64,000 nucleotides of DNA from Ascarosepion bandense (GCA_037127315.1 JBBBDQ010001920.1:248001-312000); one strand, 5' to 3'. Shown: positions 10,385 through 20,583, counted from the first letter of the stretch. Notes: generated from the sequence alone by a model not told the origin. A program made the numbers and translations.

Positions 10385-11083
10385 TAAAGTTGGCTCTCTG
10401 TGCAGGGCCCGGAAATTTTTCCCACCTGAAACTATTCTGCACATATACAAATCTACCATCTGCCCGTGTATTGAATATTGCTGCCATATCTGGTCGGGTG
10501 CCCCTGCTGCTCTCCTTGGGCTTCTTGACAAAATACAAAGGAGGATCTGTAACGTGGTTGATACTGACTTGGCAGACCGGCTGCAGCCGCTCTCACACCG
10601 GCATGATGTAGCTTCCCTGTGCCTCTTCTACAAGTACTTTCATGGCTTCTGCTCCGATGAGCTTAGATCACTGGTGCCGCCCAAGCACGAATTTACATGA
10701 GATACTAGATTAGCAACTAGGTCCCACCCTTTTACAGTTAAACAAATAAGATGTAACCGTAAATTCTACTCCAACAGCTTCTTTTCTCGCGCTTCCCGCC
10801 TGTGGAACTCCCTTCCACAAGTCTGCTTTCCCGACAGTTACAATCTCCAGGTGTTTAAATGTAGGGTCAATAGACACCTCCTATCACACTAACTCCCAAC
10901 TATTCTCACAACACTCTCATCTACCCAACCCTCATTCTCGGTATCCTCACCCGCCTATCACCCACCCTCTGTTATTTCCTATATTTCACCAGCCTTTCTC
11001 CACTCTACGTAGCCCCCTGCACAGTAGTGGCAGTGACATGCCTTGCTCGGGGTGAAACGCTTATAAAAAAAAAAAAAAAAAAA
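10385..11083 (+). pseudogene. Young 5'-truncated CR1-group LINE copy with one stop
   Basis: Near-identical to the 3' ~690 bp of the LINE at 5072-6558. It starts at the codons for GSLCRA and covers the C-terminal domain, the 3' UTR and a long A-run (11066-11083). I count about ten or eleven substitutions. One turns the arginine codon CGA (in FTRDT) into TGA near 10698, cutting the frame. About half of the differences lie at CpG sites. The conserved terminus shows the same subfamily tail (GAAACGCTTATAAAA). Among the youngest insertions here. Confidence 0.9.
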
Positions 11084-11229
11084 CCACTTGCCCAGTTTTA
11101 TTGTAATTTGGTAATCAATTAGAGAGGATCTTAAATGTGAACAGGCACTTTCTTGTTGGGTTTCTCAGTTAATTGTGAGCTTTGCTTGGCCTTTGCTTTC
11201 AAGTGACAGCTTCTGCTGAGTTTTTTTCA

Positions 11230-11900
11230 CATAAATCACCCAGGTCTGTAACCCCAGCTCAGATCCCTGCAAATTCTGGCTTTTCTGAAAGTTAAAATCT
11301 CCATTGGGTGAGATAAAGGATTAAAAAGAGTGAAATCCAGCAACTGAGGATGATGCCGAAAGAAGACTTGGCATATTGTTCTGAAAAATAAAGACAAAGG
11401 TTCAATTACCATAGATAAGCTATTTTCTTTCATAATATTAAAAAACAGTGCCCCCACATAATAATCAAAGGGATTTTAATCTGGGGAGTTAGGTAGCCAG
11501 ATGTAAGGGGTGATGTGGTTACAGAAATTATCTGACAGCCATAACTGGGTTCTACTGCTTGTGTGGCATGGTGCAGAGTCCTATTGCCAGATATAGAGTC
11601 TTTCAGCAGCAACCCTCTTGACCCAGGACAGCACTACCTTCTTAAGGTGCTTGATGTAGACCTTCATATTGAGACGAGGCTCTGTGAGAAGACGAACAGA
11701 AGCATGATATTGACATCACTGGTGATAACTCCAAACACCATGGTGTTGACTGGATATATTATCAGACTCTTTCATGATACCCAAATTGACATCCAAACAC
11801 TCTGAAATCTTTGTATTGGAACTTCTGGAGCAAATGCCAAGCAGTACAGCATACTGTTTCCAAATTTTATAGTGGCGTGAATTGTGTAATGGTGCTTATT
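11230..11900 (-). pseudogene. Mariner-type transposase catalytic-domain pseudogene
   Basis: Minus-strand translation reads VNTMVFGVITSDVNIM, then after a frameshift WVKRVAAERLYIWQ, a TAG stop, DSAPCHTSSRTQLWLSDNF, HITPYIWLPNSPD, a TAA stop, NPFDYYV. This is the mariner DD34D block: the second catalytic Asp in the QDSAPCH motif and the third in NPxDYYVWG. The TAG replaces a Gln codon. The first Asp region is not recovered. Several frames must be joined, so it is inactive. It may be the same family as the N-terminal piece at 4866-5071, but the two do not overlap. Confidence 0.85.
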
Positions 11901-12028
11901 TTCTCACAGACAGTACCCAACTGACCCTACTATACTGTACAAATAACAAAATGAAAACCAAATAAAGCACATGTACAAAATTAAAAATGTAAAATAGTTA
12001 CAATTTACCCATCTTACCCTGTATCATG

Positions 12029-12302
12029 GTCTACAGCGATATCGTGTTGAATACACAGGTTCTCATCTGATCACCAAAGTTAAGCCCTATCGAGCCTGTT
12101 CAGTACTTAGCTGGGTGATCATTTGGGAATACCAGGTGCTGTAAATGTAAGGATCAAGAATGATCAACTGGTTCTCCAGGTTTGATGGTTGGGTGCAGGG
12201 CTAACAACCCTGCCCCATAAAAAAACAGTTTGTCATGGAAACAGTAACAAAAAGTTGCTGCCCTACACACCATTGGGTGTAACGGATGAGATGATGATGA
12301 TG
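12029..12302 (+). mobile_element. 5S rRNA-derived SINE, complete with 13-bp TSD
   Basis: The insertion is bounded by a perfect direct repeat ACCCTGTATCATG at 12016-12028 and 12303-12315. It starts exactly at a 5S-like 5' end (GTCTACAGCGATATCGTGTT). It continues through GATCACCAAAGTTAAGCC and GGGAATACCAGGTGCTGTAA, then the body with GGGCTAACAACCCTGCCCC, AACAAAAAGTTGCTGCCCTA and CACCATTGGGTGTAACGGAT, and ends in (GATGAT)n. Same architecture as 3923-4200, so the 5S-body junction belongs to the family and not to chance. Length 274 bp. Confidence 0.93.
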
Positions 12303-12315
12303 ACCCTGTATCATG

Positions 12316-12393
12316 AACCTGAAGAAACTGGAACTCGGCTCTCTGGTTAATAATTCCAAGACATTATTCAATACCCAACCCACATATCCAAGC
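12316..12393 (-). repeat. tRNA-derived SINE head attached to a 5S-like unit
   Basis: Contains GGAACTCGGCTCTCTGG and ACCCACATATCCAAG, the reverse of the SINE head. On the minus strand it follows directly after the 5S-like block at 12395-12500, the same order as at 28209 and 49648. Confidence 0.6.
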
Positions 12394-12394
12394 T

Positions 12395-12783
12395 TGCAAC
12401 ACCTGGAATTCTAAAGGGGCCACCCATTTAAGTATTAAACAGGTTTAATTTCAGTGATTGCATTGGAACCCATGTGTCAACGTGAAGTGGACATAAGCCA
12501 ATTACACCACCCACACATCCAAGTTTAAAGCAATTAGTATTCCCAAGTGGTCACCAATCTAAATACTGAACAGGCTCAATGTTGCTTAACTTCTGTTATT
12601 GTACCTTAACCAGTGTTTCATTGTGAAGTGGTCTTAAGGTCATTATGCCATTTGCATATCCAACCTTCCAGTACCTGGTATTCCCAAGTAGTCACCCATT
12701 TAGATATTGACCAGACTTAACATAGTTTAACTTTGGGGATCGTACAGGAACTGGTGTTTCAATGTGATGCGTCCATAAGACAA
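12395..12783 (-). repeat. Three decayed 5S-like units in tandem
   Basis: Minus-strand 5S-like blocks at about 12395-12505, 12530-12640 and 12664-12783, spaced about 132 bp. Each keeps parts of ACCTGGTATTCCCAAGTGGTC (reverse C-box side), CAGGCTCAATGTTGCTTAAC and the 5'-end side (GTTTCAATGTGATG). Short linkers resemble trimmed SINE-head sequence (CACCCACACATCCAAG). Too diverged to be functional 5S genes. Confidence 0.7.
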
Positions 12784-13493
12784 GAAGTTCAGGTCCACTG
12801 AAAAGACAAAAATTCTCTTAAAGAATCAAGAGTCATTTAAGATTCTTTCTCTTAATATTACTGCTTCCTCTCTCTCACCGTTCTCTCTTAAATTAGAAAT
12901 CATTTTACAAATTTTTAAGCCTTTTTTGTGATATTTCACATTTTATGAGAACATTTTGATTTATTTATATTTTTTATCTTCATGTACTTTATAACCTTTC
13001 TGTGCATTCAAAAAATTTAATGTAATCTTTCACAAAATAAATTAAAATTGAACTCTATTTTATTTAATAATTTCTTTTTCTTTGACTTCAAATGAAAGTC
13101 TAACAAGTATTTTGAACGTCATTCCTGCCCACTTCATTTTTTGCACTGCTACTTGTAGCAATGACTAGAATAGATTTTTTACCTATTTTTCTGTTATTGA
13201 TTTTTAAGAATTTAGGTTTAAAATGTATAACTGAGGGTTATGACAGTCCGCTTCACCAATTGCTCATTAGGTGACACTGTTTAAGTCTCTATCTTGCTTC
13301 AAGATATAGTAGTCAGAGATCTGCACTGGACTACATTTGCTCCATCCTAGTTGACTAATAACTGAGCTCTAACACACACATTTCCACTCATGTGCATCAC
13401 ACACACAAGTGAGCGCATTCTTAATAGCTAAGGTTTTAATGCCTTTTTTTTTCTTTCAACTGCCTACAAATTAATATCATCTCTTTCTGTTAA
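12784..13493. other. AT-rich, nothing recognised
   Basis: No supported gene. A short (CA)-rich stretch lies near 13372-13412. Confidence 0.5.
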
Positions 13494-13546
13494 CCAGTCA
13501 GTTGAGTGCCATACATGATACACCCTTGGGCAATCCTGTCTCAAAA
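13494..13546 (-). repeat. tRNA-SINE 3' tail fragment
   Basis: CCAGTCAGTTGAGTGCCATACATGAT… is the reverse of the SINE terminus. It is cut at the CTCAAAAG of the tail hairpin, where the 147-bp array begins. Confidence 0.75.
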
Positions 13547-13915
13547 GCAGCCAGTGCTATTTGTGGTAGGCTATTCTTTATTCCCTCGCCATTGGTATGT
13601 AATCAAAGTGTGGTATCTGTTTTACTCGTCTCTTATTGTAATTTCAATGTTCCTCATTTCTTTATAAGAAAGATTTCGACATTCATAGACGGGGCAGCCA
13701 ATGTTACTTGTGGTAGGCTATTCTTTATTCACTCGCCATCAGTATGTAATCAAAGTGTGATATCTGTTTTCCTCATCTCTAATTGTAATTCTAGTATTAC
13801 CTGTTCCCTTATAAGGAAACGTTAGACATTCATCAACTGAGCAGCCAATGCTATTTGTAGTAGGCTACTCTTTATTCACTTGCCATCAGTATGTATTCAA
13901 AGTGTGGTATCTGTT
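13547..13915. repeat. 147-bp tandem repeat, about 2.5 units
   Basis: Units start at 13547, 13694 and 13841 with GCAGCCAATGCTATTTGTGG and share TATGTAATCAAAGTGTGGTATCTG. The array sits exactly between two SINE-tail copies, which suggests unequal exchange or a tandem duplication within a SINE context. The frame across it is open for 107 codons but has no domain. Confidence 0.8.
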
Positions 13916-14222
13916 TTCAGTCAGTTAAGTGCCATACATGATACATGCTTGGGCAATCATGTCTCAAAAGAGACATGACTGACTGGGCAGAAGATTATCC
14001 CACAGTAGGTTGCCATTACTTTCTGGAGTAGACTGGTTGGCAGCCAAGGCTATAGATACCAATCTATCCTATTATTCAGCCCATAACTGGAGGGAAGAGA
14101 TGGATTAATACTTTTCCCAAGGGTATTTGTGCGTAGTTGAATGCAAGAAATTCAACTGGAATTGAAACTCGGCTCCTCGATTTGTCATTCCGAGTCTATA
14201 TCCACTGCAACACAACGCACAT
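13916..14222 (-). repeat. tRNA-derived SINE, full length
   Basis: Complete on the minus strand. It has a tRNA-like head (B box visible as the complement of GAAACTCGGCTCC), the body with CCCATAACTGGAGGGAAGAG, the TGGCAGCCAAGGC block, the hairpin TCTCAAAAGAGACATGACTG and the terminus CATACATGATACATGC. Useful as the family reference, about 307 bp. Confidence 0.88.
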
Positions 14223-14639
14223 TTCTGTTAATACATGCATTAAATATTTCTATCTTTGCCCAGACTCACATGAGTCCTCCAAATATTAATTGCAAGAGAA
14301 ATTTTTCAGGAGTCATTAAATATTCTAAAAGAACATCCACAAAAGAAAATGATCCCCTCATATGACTGTCATCTTATGAGATGTAGCGAACAGGAGATGT
14401 CAAAATCAAGTAAACGTAAATATTCAACTATGACCCAGAGAACAGAAAGAAATAGAAATCTTGTGGCAGATGGGAACAGACTTCTCAGATTATGATTAAA
14501 GTAGCAAGAGACAGTAAATAGTTTTAAGGAAGAAATAAAATCATTAACCCCATGTAAGGCAATAAAGCCACTAAGAAAGAAAAAGTTACTGGACGTGAGA
14601 GAATTAGAAAACAGAGCCATTTTTGAGGAGTGAGAACAA
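14223..14639. other. Unassigned
   Basis: Possibly very degenerate LINE 3' UTR near 14540-14600 (CCCCATGTAAGGC). Otherwise nothing recognised. Confidence 0.35.
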
Positions 14640-14818
14640 CAGAAGGGTAATCAGTAAATAATGATTGACATGACATTTGATCAAAGTTGGCTGGAAAGCT
14701 AGGAGGTGGAAGAAAGTTCCACAAGCAAGAAGTGTGAGAAAAAAAACTGTTAGCACAGAACTTACGATTACAACATTTCAACTGTAAACTGCTAGAACTT
14801 TGTTGCTAATCTAGTACT
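14640..14818 (-). pseudogene. CR1-type LINE C-terminal fragment
   Basis: Minus strand encodes CNRKFCANSFFSHTSCLWNF with FPANFDQMSCQ behind it, parallel to the NSFFS…LWNSLP…FPD region. Truncated and diverged. Confidence 0.75.
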
Positions 14819-14825
14819 ATTTTTT

Positions 14826-15455
14826 ATTTTTCTATAATCATTTTGCCCCAAGCAAAGCTGTTCACTGCCACTGGTGCACAGGGGGTTATATAAGAGGAAA
14901 GTTATGAGAAAGAGTGACAGGTTATAGGGGGGTGTCAGGAAGTGAGTAAGAGAAGGATGACAATACTGATGAGAGTGGAGCGGACAGAGAAAGGAGCATG
15001 AGAGAGAGGATGCAAGTCAGTGAGATAGGAGATGACTATTGAATTTACATTTTAAATTCCTGGAGATTGTAGCTGCTGGGGAAACAAGTAAACAGAATGG
15101 AATTCCACAGGCAGGAAGAAAAGAAGCTGATGTAGTAGAATTTGTGTTAACATTTTATTGGTTTCACAGTAAAATGGTGGAAGCTAGTTGCTAATCTTGT
15201 GGCTCAAGTAAATTCATGTATGGGGGTGGAGTAAAAGTGAGCTAAGTACATCAAAGCAGAAGCCATGAAAGTATTTGTAGAAGAGACACAGGGAAGCCAT
15301 GTTGCGCCTGTGAGAAAGTGACTGTATCTGAGCTGCCAAGGCAGGATCTATCACATTACAGATTCTGCAATAGATTTTGTCAAGGACCCCTAGTTGGATA
15401 GCAGGGGCACCCAACCAAATATGGCAGCAGTATTCAATGCATGGGAAAGTCTAGG
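14826..15455 (-). pseudogene. CR1-type LINE 3' end, second subfamily
   Basis: Tail reads TATAATCATTTTGCCCCAAG, then the 3' UTR and the coding region back to the EYCCHIWLGAPAIQLGVLDK segment. Conserved pieces include RRNMASLCLFYKYFHGFC. A frameshift lies near the NSFFS motif. The tail type (…GGGGCGATATGATTATA on the sense strand) and the 3' UTR (ATGAGGAAGAGTGACAGG) group it with 58.8, 59.04 and 63.4 kb. Confidence 0.82.
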
Positions 15456-15743
15456 TATCATAACAAAGAGCTCATCAATTAACATGCAAGTACTTATAGG
15501 AAGGTCACAGGGAAACAACTTTATGGAAATGGAAAAGTGATAGTGACACAATGTCAGCATCTATAATATTGCTAATTCTTCTTTAGGTTTTATGTAGAAT
15601 CAGTCAACATAAAGCAAGAACATTATATATTCAAGGTATGAGAAAATGATAGACATAGATATGTAAGATAGATTCAGAAGAGAAAACTCTCGAGCACTTT
15701 CTAGCATTTGATCCAATATATAGTTTGATTGGATGCAATGAGC
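15456..15743. other. Unassigned, possibly decayed LINE
   Basis: AGGGAAACAACTTTATGG and nearby words echo LINE coding sequence but are too diverged to place. Confidence 0.3.
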
Positions 15744-15744
15744 C

Positions 15745-16185
15745 ATGTTCCTAGAGGTTAGCATTAACAATACTGATGGAGAGCAGAAAAGGGTTTCTCA
15801 GATGATTAACAGAGAACAGTGTTATTTTGGAGTCCCTCTCCTGGAGGTCAGCATTAGCCATACTGATGGAGGGCAGAAAAGGGTTTCTCAGATGATTAAC
15901 AGAGAACAGTGTTATTTTGGAGTCCCTCTCCTGGTGGTCAGTATTAGCCATACTGATGGAGGGTAGAAAAGGGTTTCTCAGATGATTAACAGAGAACAGT
16001 GTTATTTTGGAGTCCCTCTCCTGGAGGTCTGCATTAGCCATACTGATGGAGGGCAGAAAAGAATTTCTCAGATGATTAACAGAGAGCAGTGTTATTTTGG
16101 AGTCCCTCTTCTGGAGGTCAGCATCAGCCATAATGATGGAGGGCAGAAAAGAGTTTCTCAGATGAGAGCACCATTATTTTGGAGG
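15745..16185. repeat. 90-bp minisatellite derived from LINE RT coding sequence
   Basis: Five units, with TTTCTCAGATGATTAACAG at about 15793, 15883, 15973, 16063 and (shortened) 16153. The period is exactly 90 bp. On the minus strand each unit encodes a 30-residue block like SKITLFSVNHLRNPFLPSIS followed by MANADLQERD. This matches SKTKLLSTNHHRQSHLPPIS + MGQASLPE of the RT at 5072. Because 90 is divisible by 3 both strands stay open, giving spurious frames of 126 and ~71 codons. Not a gene. Confidence 0.9.
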
Positions 16186-16429
16186 TGTAAGAATTAATAC
16201 ACCATCCTTTGTCTCAGGTCTTTTTTAGATCAGCTGACTTACTAATTGAAAGATTGTAAAGTAGATTACCCACAGCTTTCCTCTGTTTATATTGTCCTTG
16301 ATGTATTCTATGTGTGTTAGACTATTTTTAAATACTAATGTTCATCTAATACAGTGCTGAAGAGTCACTCAAGGTAGAGGGTACTGTCTGGTACTATACG
16401 GGCATAAGAAAATGTCAGAAAGGAAGTTT
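16186..16429. other. Unassigned
   Basis: Nothing recognised. Confidence 0.4.
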
Positions 16430-16560
16430 ATGGAGTTATATAAGAATGATAACAGTCAATGCTAGATTTGAAGAGGTCAAGATTGTAGTGATTGGGAAAA
16501 CATCCTGCTAGGAGTCTGTTCCACAAAATGGCAGTTTTTGGAAAGAAACTGTCCAAATGG
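16430..16560 (-). pseudogene. C-terminus of a different CR1-group LINE
   Basis: Minus-strand translation DSFFPKTAILWNRLLAGCF, then PNHYNLDLFKSSID. It has the SFF…LWN.L…F…YNL..FK signature of CR1/Jockey C-termini, but its residues differ clearly from the main family, so it is a second lineage. Confidence 0.65.
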
Positions 16561-16714
16561 AACTTACTTTTTACTACCGGAATATGAAAAGAATGGTGAT
16601 GATACATCGCTGTGTATGTGACATGGGGATCCCAATTTTAAAGCTGAAGTTTTCTATTTTGAATCTAGAACTGTGATTGAACCAACTGGTCTTAAAAACT
16701 TTAAAAAAACTGTA

Positions 16715-16959
16715 CAAAATTGGCTAGCCACGTGTAGAAATTAAAATCAAAATATGGAAAAGACCCAGACATAATGTGGAGTATAGTGAAAACAGCCAAA
16801 CCATACAACGGTGGCAAAACATGTAGACTGTGCCAAGAAGAAATGTTAGAGATTATGCTATCCCCAAACAAAAGCGAACTGTTGAACAAAAGAACGGAAA
16901 TTATGACTAAGTGTAACCATACTAAAAAATACCTCTTCGGTTCATACAATCATGGATGA
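16715..16959 (+). pseudogene. GIY-YIG-type endonuclease C-terminal fragment
   Basis: The plus frame reads LASHV, a TAG stop, KLKSKYGKDPDIMWSIVKTA, KPYNGGKTCRLCQEEMLEIM, then LLNKRTEIMTKCNHTKKYL. The order WSI-KPY…CxLCxxEK…LLNKRxE…CxH..K is the C-terminal part of a GIY-YIG-like protein family that I recall as common in animal retroelements, possibly Penelope-like. The N-terminal GIY-YIG motif is not visible. The stop replaces a Trp expected in the xHVWxLK motif. Family assignment is from memory. Confidence 0.55.
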
Positions 16960-17271
16960 AAACGCCATAATTCCTTGTAATTTTAAAAATTGTGAGTTCA
17001 AAAATTCCCTGCCACGTGAGAGTTCAAAAAAAAAAACACCATTACATGAGCATTCTTAAAAAAACGGTAAACGTTAAAATCAGTTAATGCAAATCGCCTG
17101 AAGACACTACTCATGGTAGAAAATTAGGTGGCGTAATAACTCATTCACAAATTGAAAATATTAAAAAGTTCTAGAATATAATTTCATTGATCACTTTTTA
17201 ATAAAAATGTGAACTGGTCTAATCTTATTATGACCAGAAACTAAGTAATTAAACAATCAATATATATATAT
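16960..17271. other. AT-rich, nothing recognised
   Basis: Short (TA)n at 17260-17273; otherwise no signal. Confidence 0.5.
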
Positions 17272-17450
17272 ATGTAATTGTTTCACCCCAAGCAAGACAA
17301 TACTGCCATTGGTGCGCAGGGAGCTACATAAGACGAGAGTGAAAGTTTACATAAGAAGAGAGAAAAGAGAAAGAGAAACCAGTTAGAGGGGTGTCAGAGA
17401 ATGGTTAGGAGAAGAATGGGAATGTGGTGATACCGAACGAGCAAAGCAAG
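17272..17450 (-). repeat. CR1-type LINE 3' UTR/tail
   Basis: TTGTTTCACCCCAAGCAAG, then GGTGCGCAGGGAGCTACATAAG and a purine-rich 3' UTR complement. No coding part remains. Confidence 0.75.
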
Positions 17451-17869
17451 GGACCGGATGTTTGCACTCTCACGACCAATTTTGTACAAGTCAAGTGCCT
17501 TCCTTCACCTCTCATTTCCTTCTTCACTGTCTCAAAATGACTTACAGACCTAAGGAATGGATACATCAAAGACATTCCTTACTTACAACGCTCCCACATA
17601 CCTAAGTATTAATTCTCTTTTCAGTATTTATTGCCATGAACATTTTAACGTACATTGGACCCATATTTAAAGGATTACTTTAATTATAAAAAAACCTTAA
17701 TTGATATGTGTATATATAAAATGTTATTTTTCAACTCAATCTGCTTTTCTTGATTTATAATCTTTTTGTGACTTATAGTGGGCTATCTACAACGAGGTCA
17801 AATTCCGTCTATCTGCAACAATATACAACTACCCTTTAAAAGAAAGAACGCCTACCCACTATAGGAATA
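17451..17869. other. Unassigned
   Basis: No recognisable feature. Confidence 0.45.
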
Positions 17870-18888
17870 CTGGGGTGAAAAGAAATGTGTGAGAGTAGAG
17901 TGAAAGGAGAGAAGAACAAGATACATCGGATATTAGGGAAAGGATAAGAGAAGGATGGGTGTCAAGGGGATAAGAGATGGCAGTTGAAGTTGCATTTAAA
18001 CTCTTGTAGCTATCAGGGAAACAAGTATACGTAATGGAGTTCCACAGGTGGGAAGTTTTTTTTTAATCATTTCACCCCAAGCAAGGCAGAAATGCCACTG
18101 ATGAGCTGGGGGCTACATAACTGTAAAAAGATTAATTAGAAAAGAGTGAGGAGTACAAACTAGTTAGAAAGGAGCAATAGAAAGCTGCGAATGCAGGTGC
18201 GATAACAGATACATAGGTGGAGAGACAGGGAAGGATATACGGGGGTGGGGAGAGAGCTAGAGTTCAGTGGTTAATAGATGAGTATTGACATTGCATTTAA
18301 ATTTCTGGAGGTTATAGCCGTCAGGAAAGCAAGAATACGAGAGCGAGTTCCACAGGCGGGAAGTGCGAGAGAAGAAGCTGCAGGAGTAGAATTGTAGTCT
18401 GCATTTGGCTAACCTGACTGTGAATGGGTGGGACCCAGTTGCCAGTCTGGTTGCATGAGTAAACACCTGTTGAGGAGGCACCAGTGACTTAAGTTCATCT
18501 GAGCAGAAGCCATGAAAGTATTTATAGAACAGACAAAGGGAGGCCACATTTCGACGGTGGGGAAGTTGCTGCAGTCGAGTTGCCAGATCAGTACCTATCA
18601 CATTACAGACTCTCCTTTGGAGCCTGTCGAGAACACTGAGGAGAACGGCAGGGGCGCCTGACCATAAATGGCAGCAGTACTCCATGCACGGATGGATGGT
18701 TGACTTGTATATATGCAGGATGGATTCAGGCAAAAAAAACATCCTGGATCGGCATAGTGACCCAACCTTCTTAGCAGTAGATTTTGCTATGGAATCAATA
18801 TAGTAAGAGAAAAGAAAATGATACAGTAGAAGTGACAGCTGCATTTGGTTATTTTCAATGTAAAAGGGTGGGACCTTGTTGCCAGTCT
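17870..18888 (-). repeat. CR1-type LINE split by a younger LINE copy
   Basis: Two parts of one minus-strand LINE: 17870-18055 (end of coding, up to CCACAGGTGGGAAG) and about 18800-18888 (ACAGTAGAAGTGACAGCTGC … GGGTGGGACCTTGTTGCCAG). They are contiguous in the LINE consensus and are separated here by the insertion at 18056-18799. Confidence 0.7.
18056..18799 (-). pseudogene. CR1-type LINE inserted into another LINE
   Basis: Starts with a T-run and AATCATTTCACCCCAAGC (the sense-strand tail). The coding part (18257 up) is open for about 180 LINE codons: YIDSIAKSTAKKVGSLCR, FLPESILHIYKSTIHP, MEYCCHLWSGAP, LCLFYKYFHGFCSDELKSLV, SHPFTVR, FFSRTSRLWNSL, FPDGYNLQKFKCNVNTHLL. The frame has no stop, but everything before YIDSIAK, including all RT catalytic motifs, is missing. 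Inserted in the same orientation as its host LINE. Confidence 0.88.
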
Positions 18889-19420
18889 GTTTTTTTTTTT
18901 AATCATATCACCCCAAGCAAGGCGGTAATGCCACTGATATGCAGGGGGCTACATAAGTGTAAAAAGATTAATTAGAAGAAAGTGAAGAGGAAAACGAACC
19001 AGTTAGAAAGAAGCAAGAGAAGGATGGGAATACAGGTGTGATGACAGTTTCAAAGGTGGAGAGGAAGGAAAGGATATACGGGGTGGGGAAAGAACTAGAG
19101 TCAAGTGGTTAATAGATGAGCATTGACATAGCATTTAAATTCCTCGAGGTTGTAGCTGTCAGGAAAGCAAGAATATGGGAGCGAGTTCCACAGGCAGGAA
19201 GTGTGAGAGAAGAAGCTGCAGGAGTAGAATTGTCGTAAATTGATGCAGAGGGGGCAACAAGCAGTTAAGCTCATCGGAGCAGAAGCCATGAAAATATTTG
19301 CAGAAGAGTCAGAGGTAAGCAACATTCCGTCGGTGAGAAAGTGACTGGAGTCGAGCTGCCAGATCAGGATCAATTACATTGCAGATTCTCTTCTGAATCC
19401 TGTCGTGAACCTCGAGATTA
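18889..19420 (-). pseudogene. CR1-type LINE with internal deletion
   Basis: T-run, AATCATATCACCCCAAGC tail, 3' UTR and C-terminal coding (FYSCSFFSHTSCLWNSLPYS, FPDSYNLEEFKCYVNAHLL). Near 19235 it jumps from FYSCSFF to the segment before SLV, losing about 75 bp that encode the SHPFTVK region. It then continues back to the DRIQKRICN-like segment. It begins exactly where the LINE at 17870-18888 stops. Confidence 0.82.
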
Positions 19421-19689
19421 CACGTAACATTTGAATATTTAAATTTTTACGACTCATTGCTTAAACCTCCTTGATTTCTTCTTCCGCATTTTATATTTTT
19501 TTTATTTCAATTTCAATTTCAATTTTAAATTTTTATCCACATGTAATCATAGACTAGTCAAAATTTTAATCTTGTTATTAAAAAAAGCAGTAACTTAATT
19601 TTATAAGATTTAATTTCCTTGAATATCGAGTGAACTTAAATTCAAATCTATTAAACTGTCAGTTTGAAATATGCATGTATGCATGAAAC
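19421..19689. other. AT-rich, nothing recognised
   Basis: No feature supported. Confidence 0.5.
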
Positions 19690-19894
19690 ACCGAGTCGTG
19701 CCATAGACGTAAGATAATATGTATATTTATTAATATACCTATATATATATATATACATATATATATATACATGTATAAATATAGATATAGATATAGATAT
19801 ATATAATACAGTTCTATTCAAACATTGAGCACAGTTTTATTAACTTTGAATAATAATACTATACGCAAATGCAATATGTATATTTATTAATATA

Positions 19895-19929
<35 letters not shown>

Positions 19930-20297
19930 CAGTTCTATTCAAACATTGAGCACTGTTTTATTAACTTTGAATAATAATACTATACACAAATGTAATATGT
20001 ATATTTATTAATATATCTATCTATCTATATATATATATATAATACAGTTCTGTTCAAACATTGAGCACTGTTTTATTAACTTTGAATAATGATACTATAC
20101 ACAAATGTAATATGTATATTTATTAATCTATATATCTATCTATCTATCTATCTATATACATATATATATATATATTTTCAACTGAAATTAAAGCAAATAT
20201 ATGACGTTTAGAACGGCTCATGATTAAACATAATAGACATTCATTGTCTCTTATTTAACAGTGTAAGTTTAGAAAATTACTTGCTGCCTCGATATAC

Positions 20298-20338
<41 letters not shown>

Positions 20339-20450
20339 CAGTTCTCTTCAAACATTGAGCACTGTTTTATTAACTTTGAATAATAATCCTATACACAAAT
20401 GTAATATGTATATTTATTAATATATCTATATCTATCTATCTATCTATCTA

Positions 20451-20485
<35 letters not shown>

Positions 20486-20583
20486 CAGTTCTGTTCAAAC
20501 ATTGAGCACTGCTTTATTAACTTTGAATAATAATACTATGCACAAATGTAATATGTATATTTATTAATATATCTATCTATCTA

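Noticed and set aside
15751..16131. Minus-strand 126-codon repeat protein
   Set aside because: A 90-bp minisatellite derived from LINE RT codons; the frame exists because 90 is divisible by three.
18784..18975. Short plus-strand frame across two LINE junctions
   Set aside because: It runs antisense through LINE tails and a T-run; accidental.
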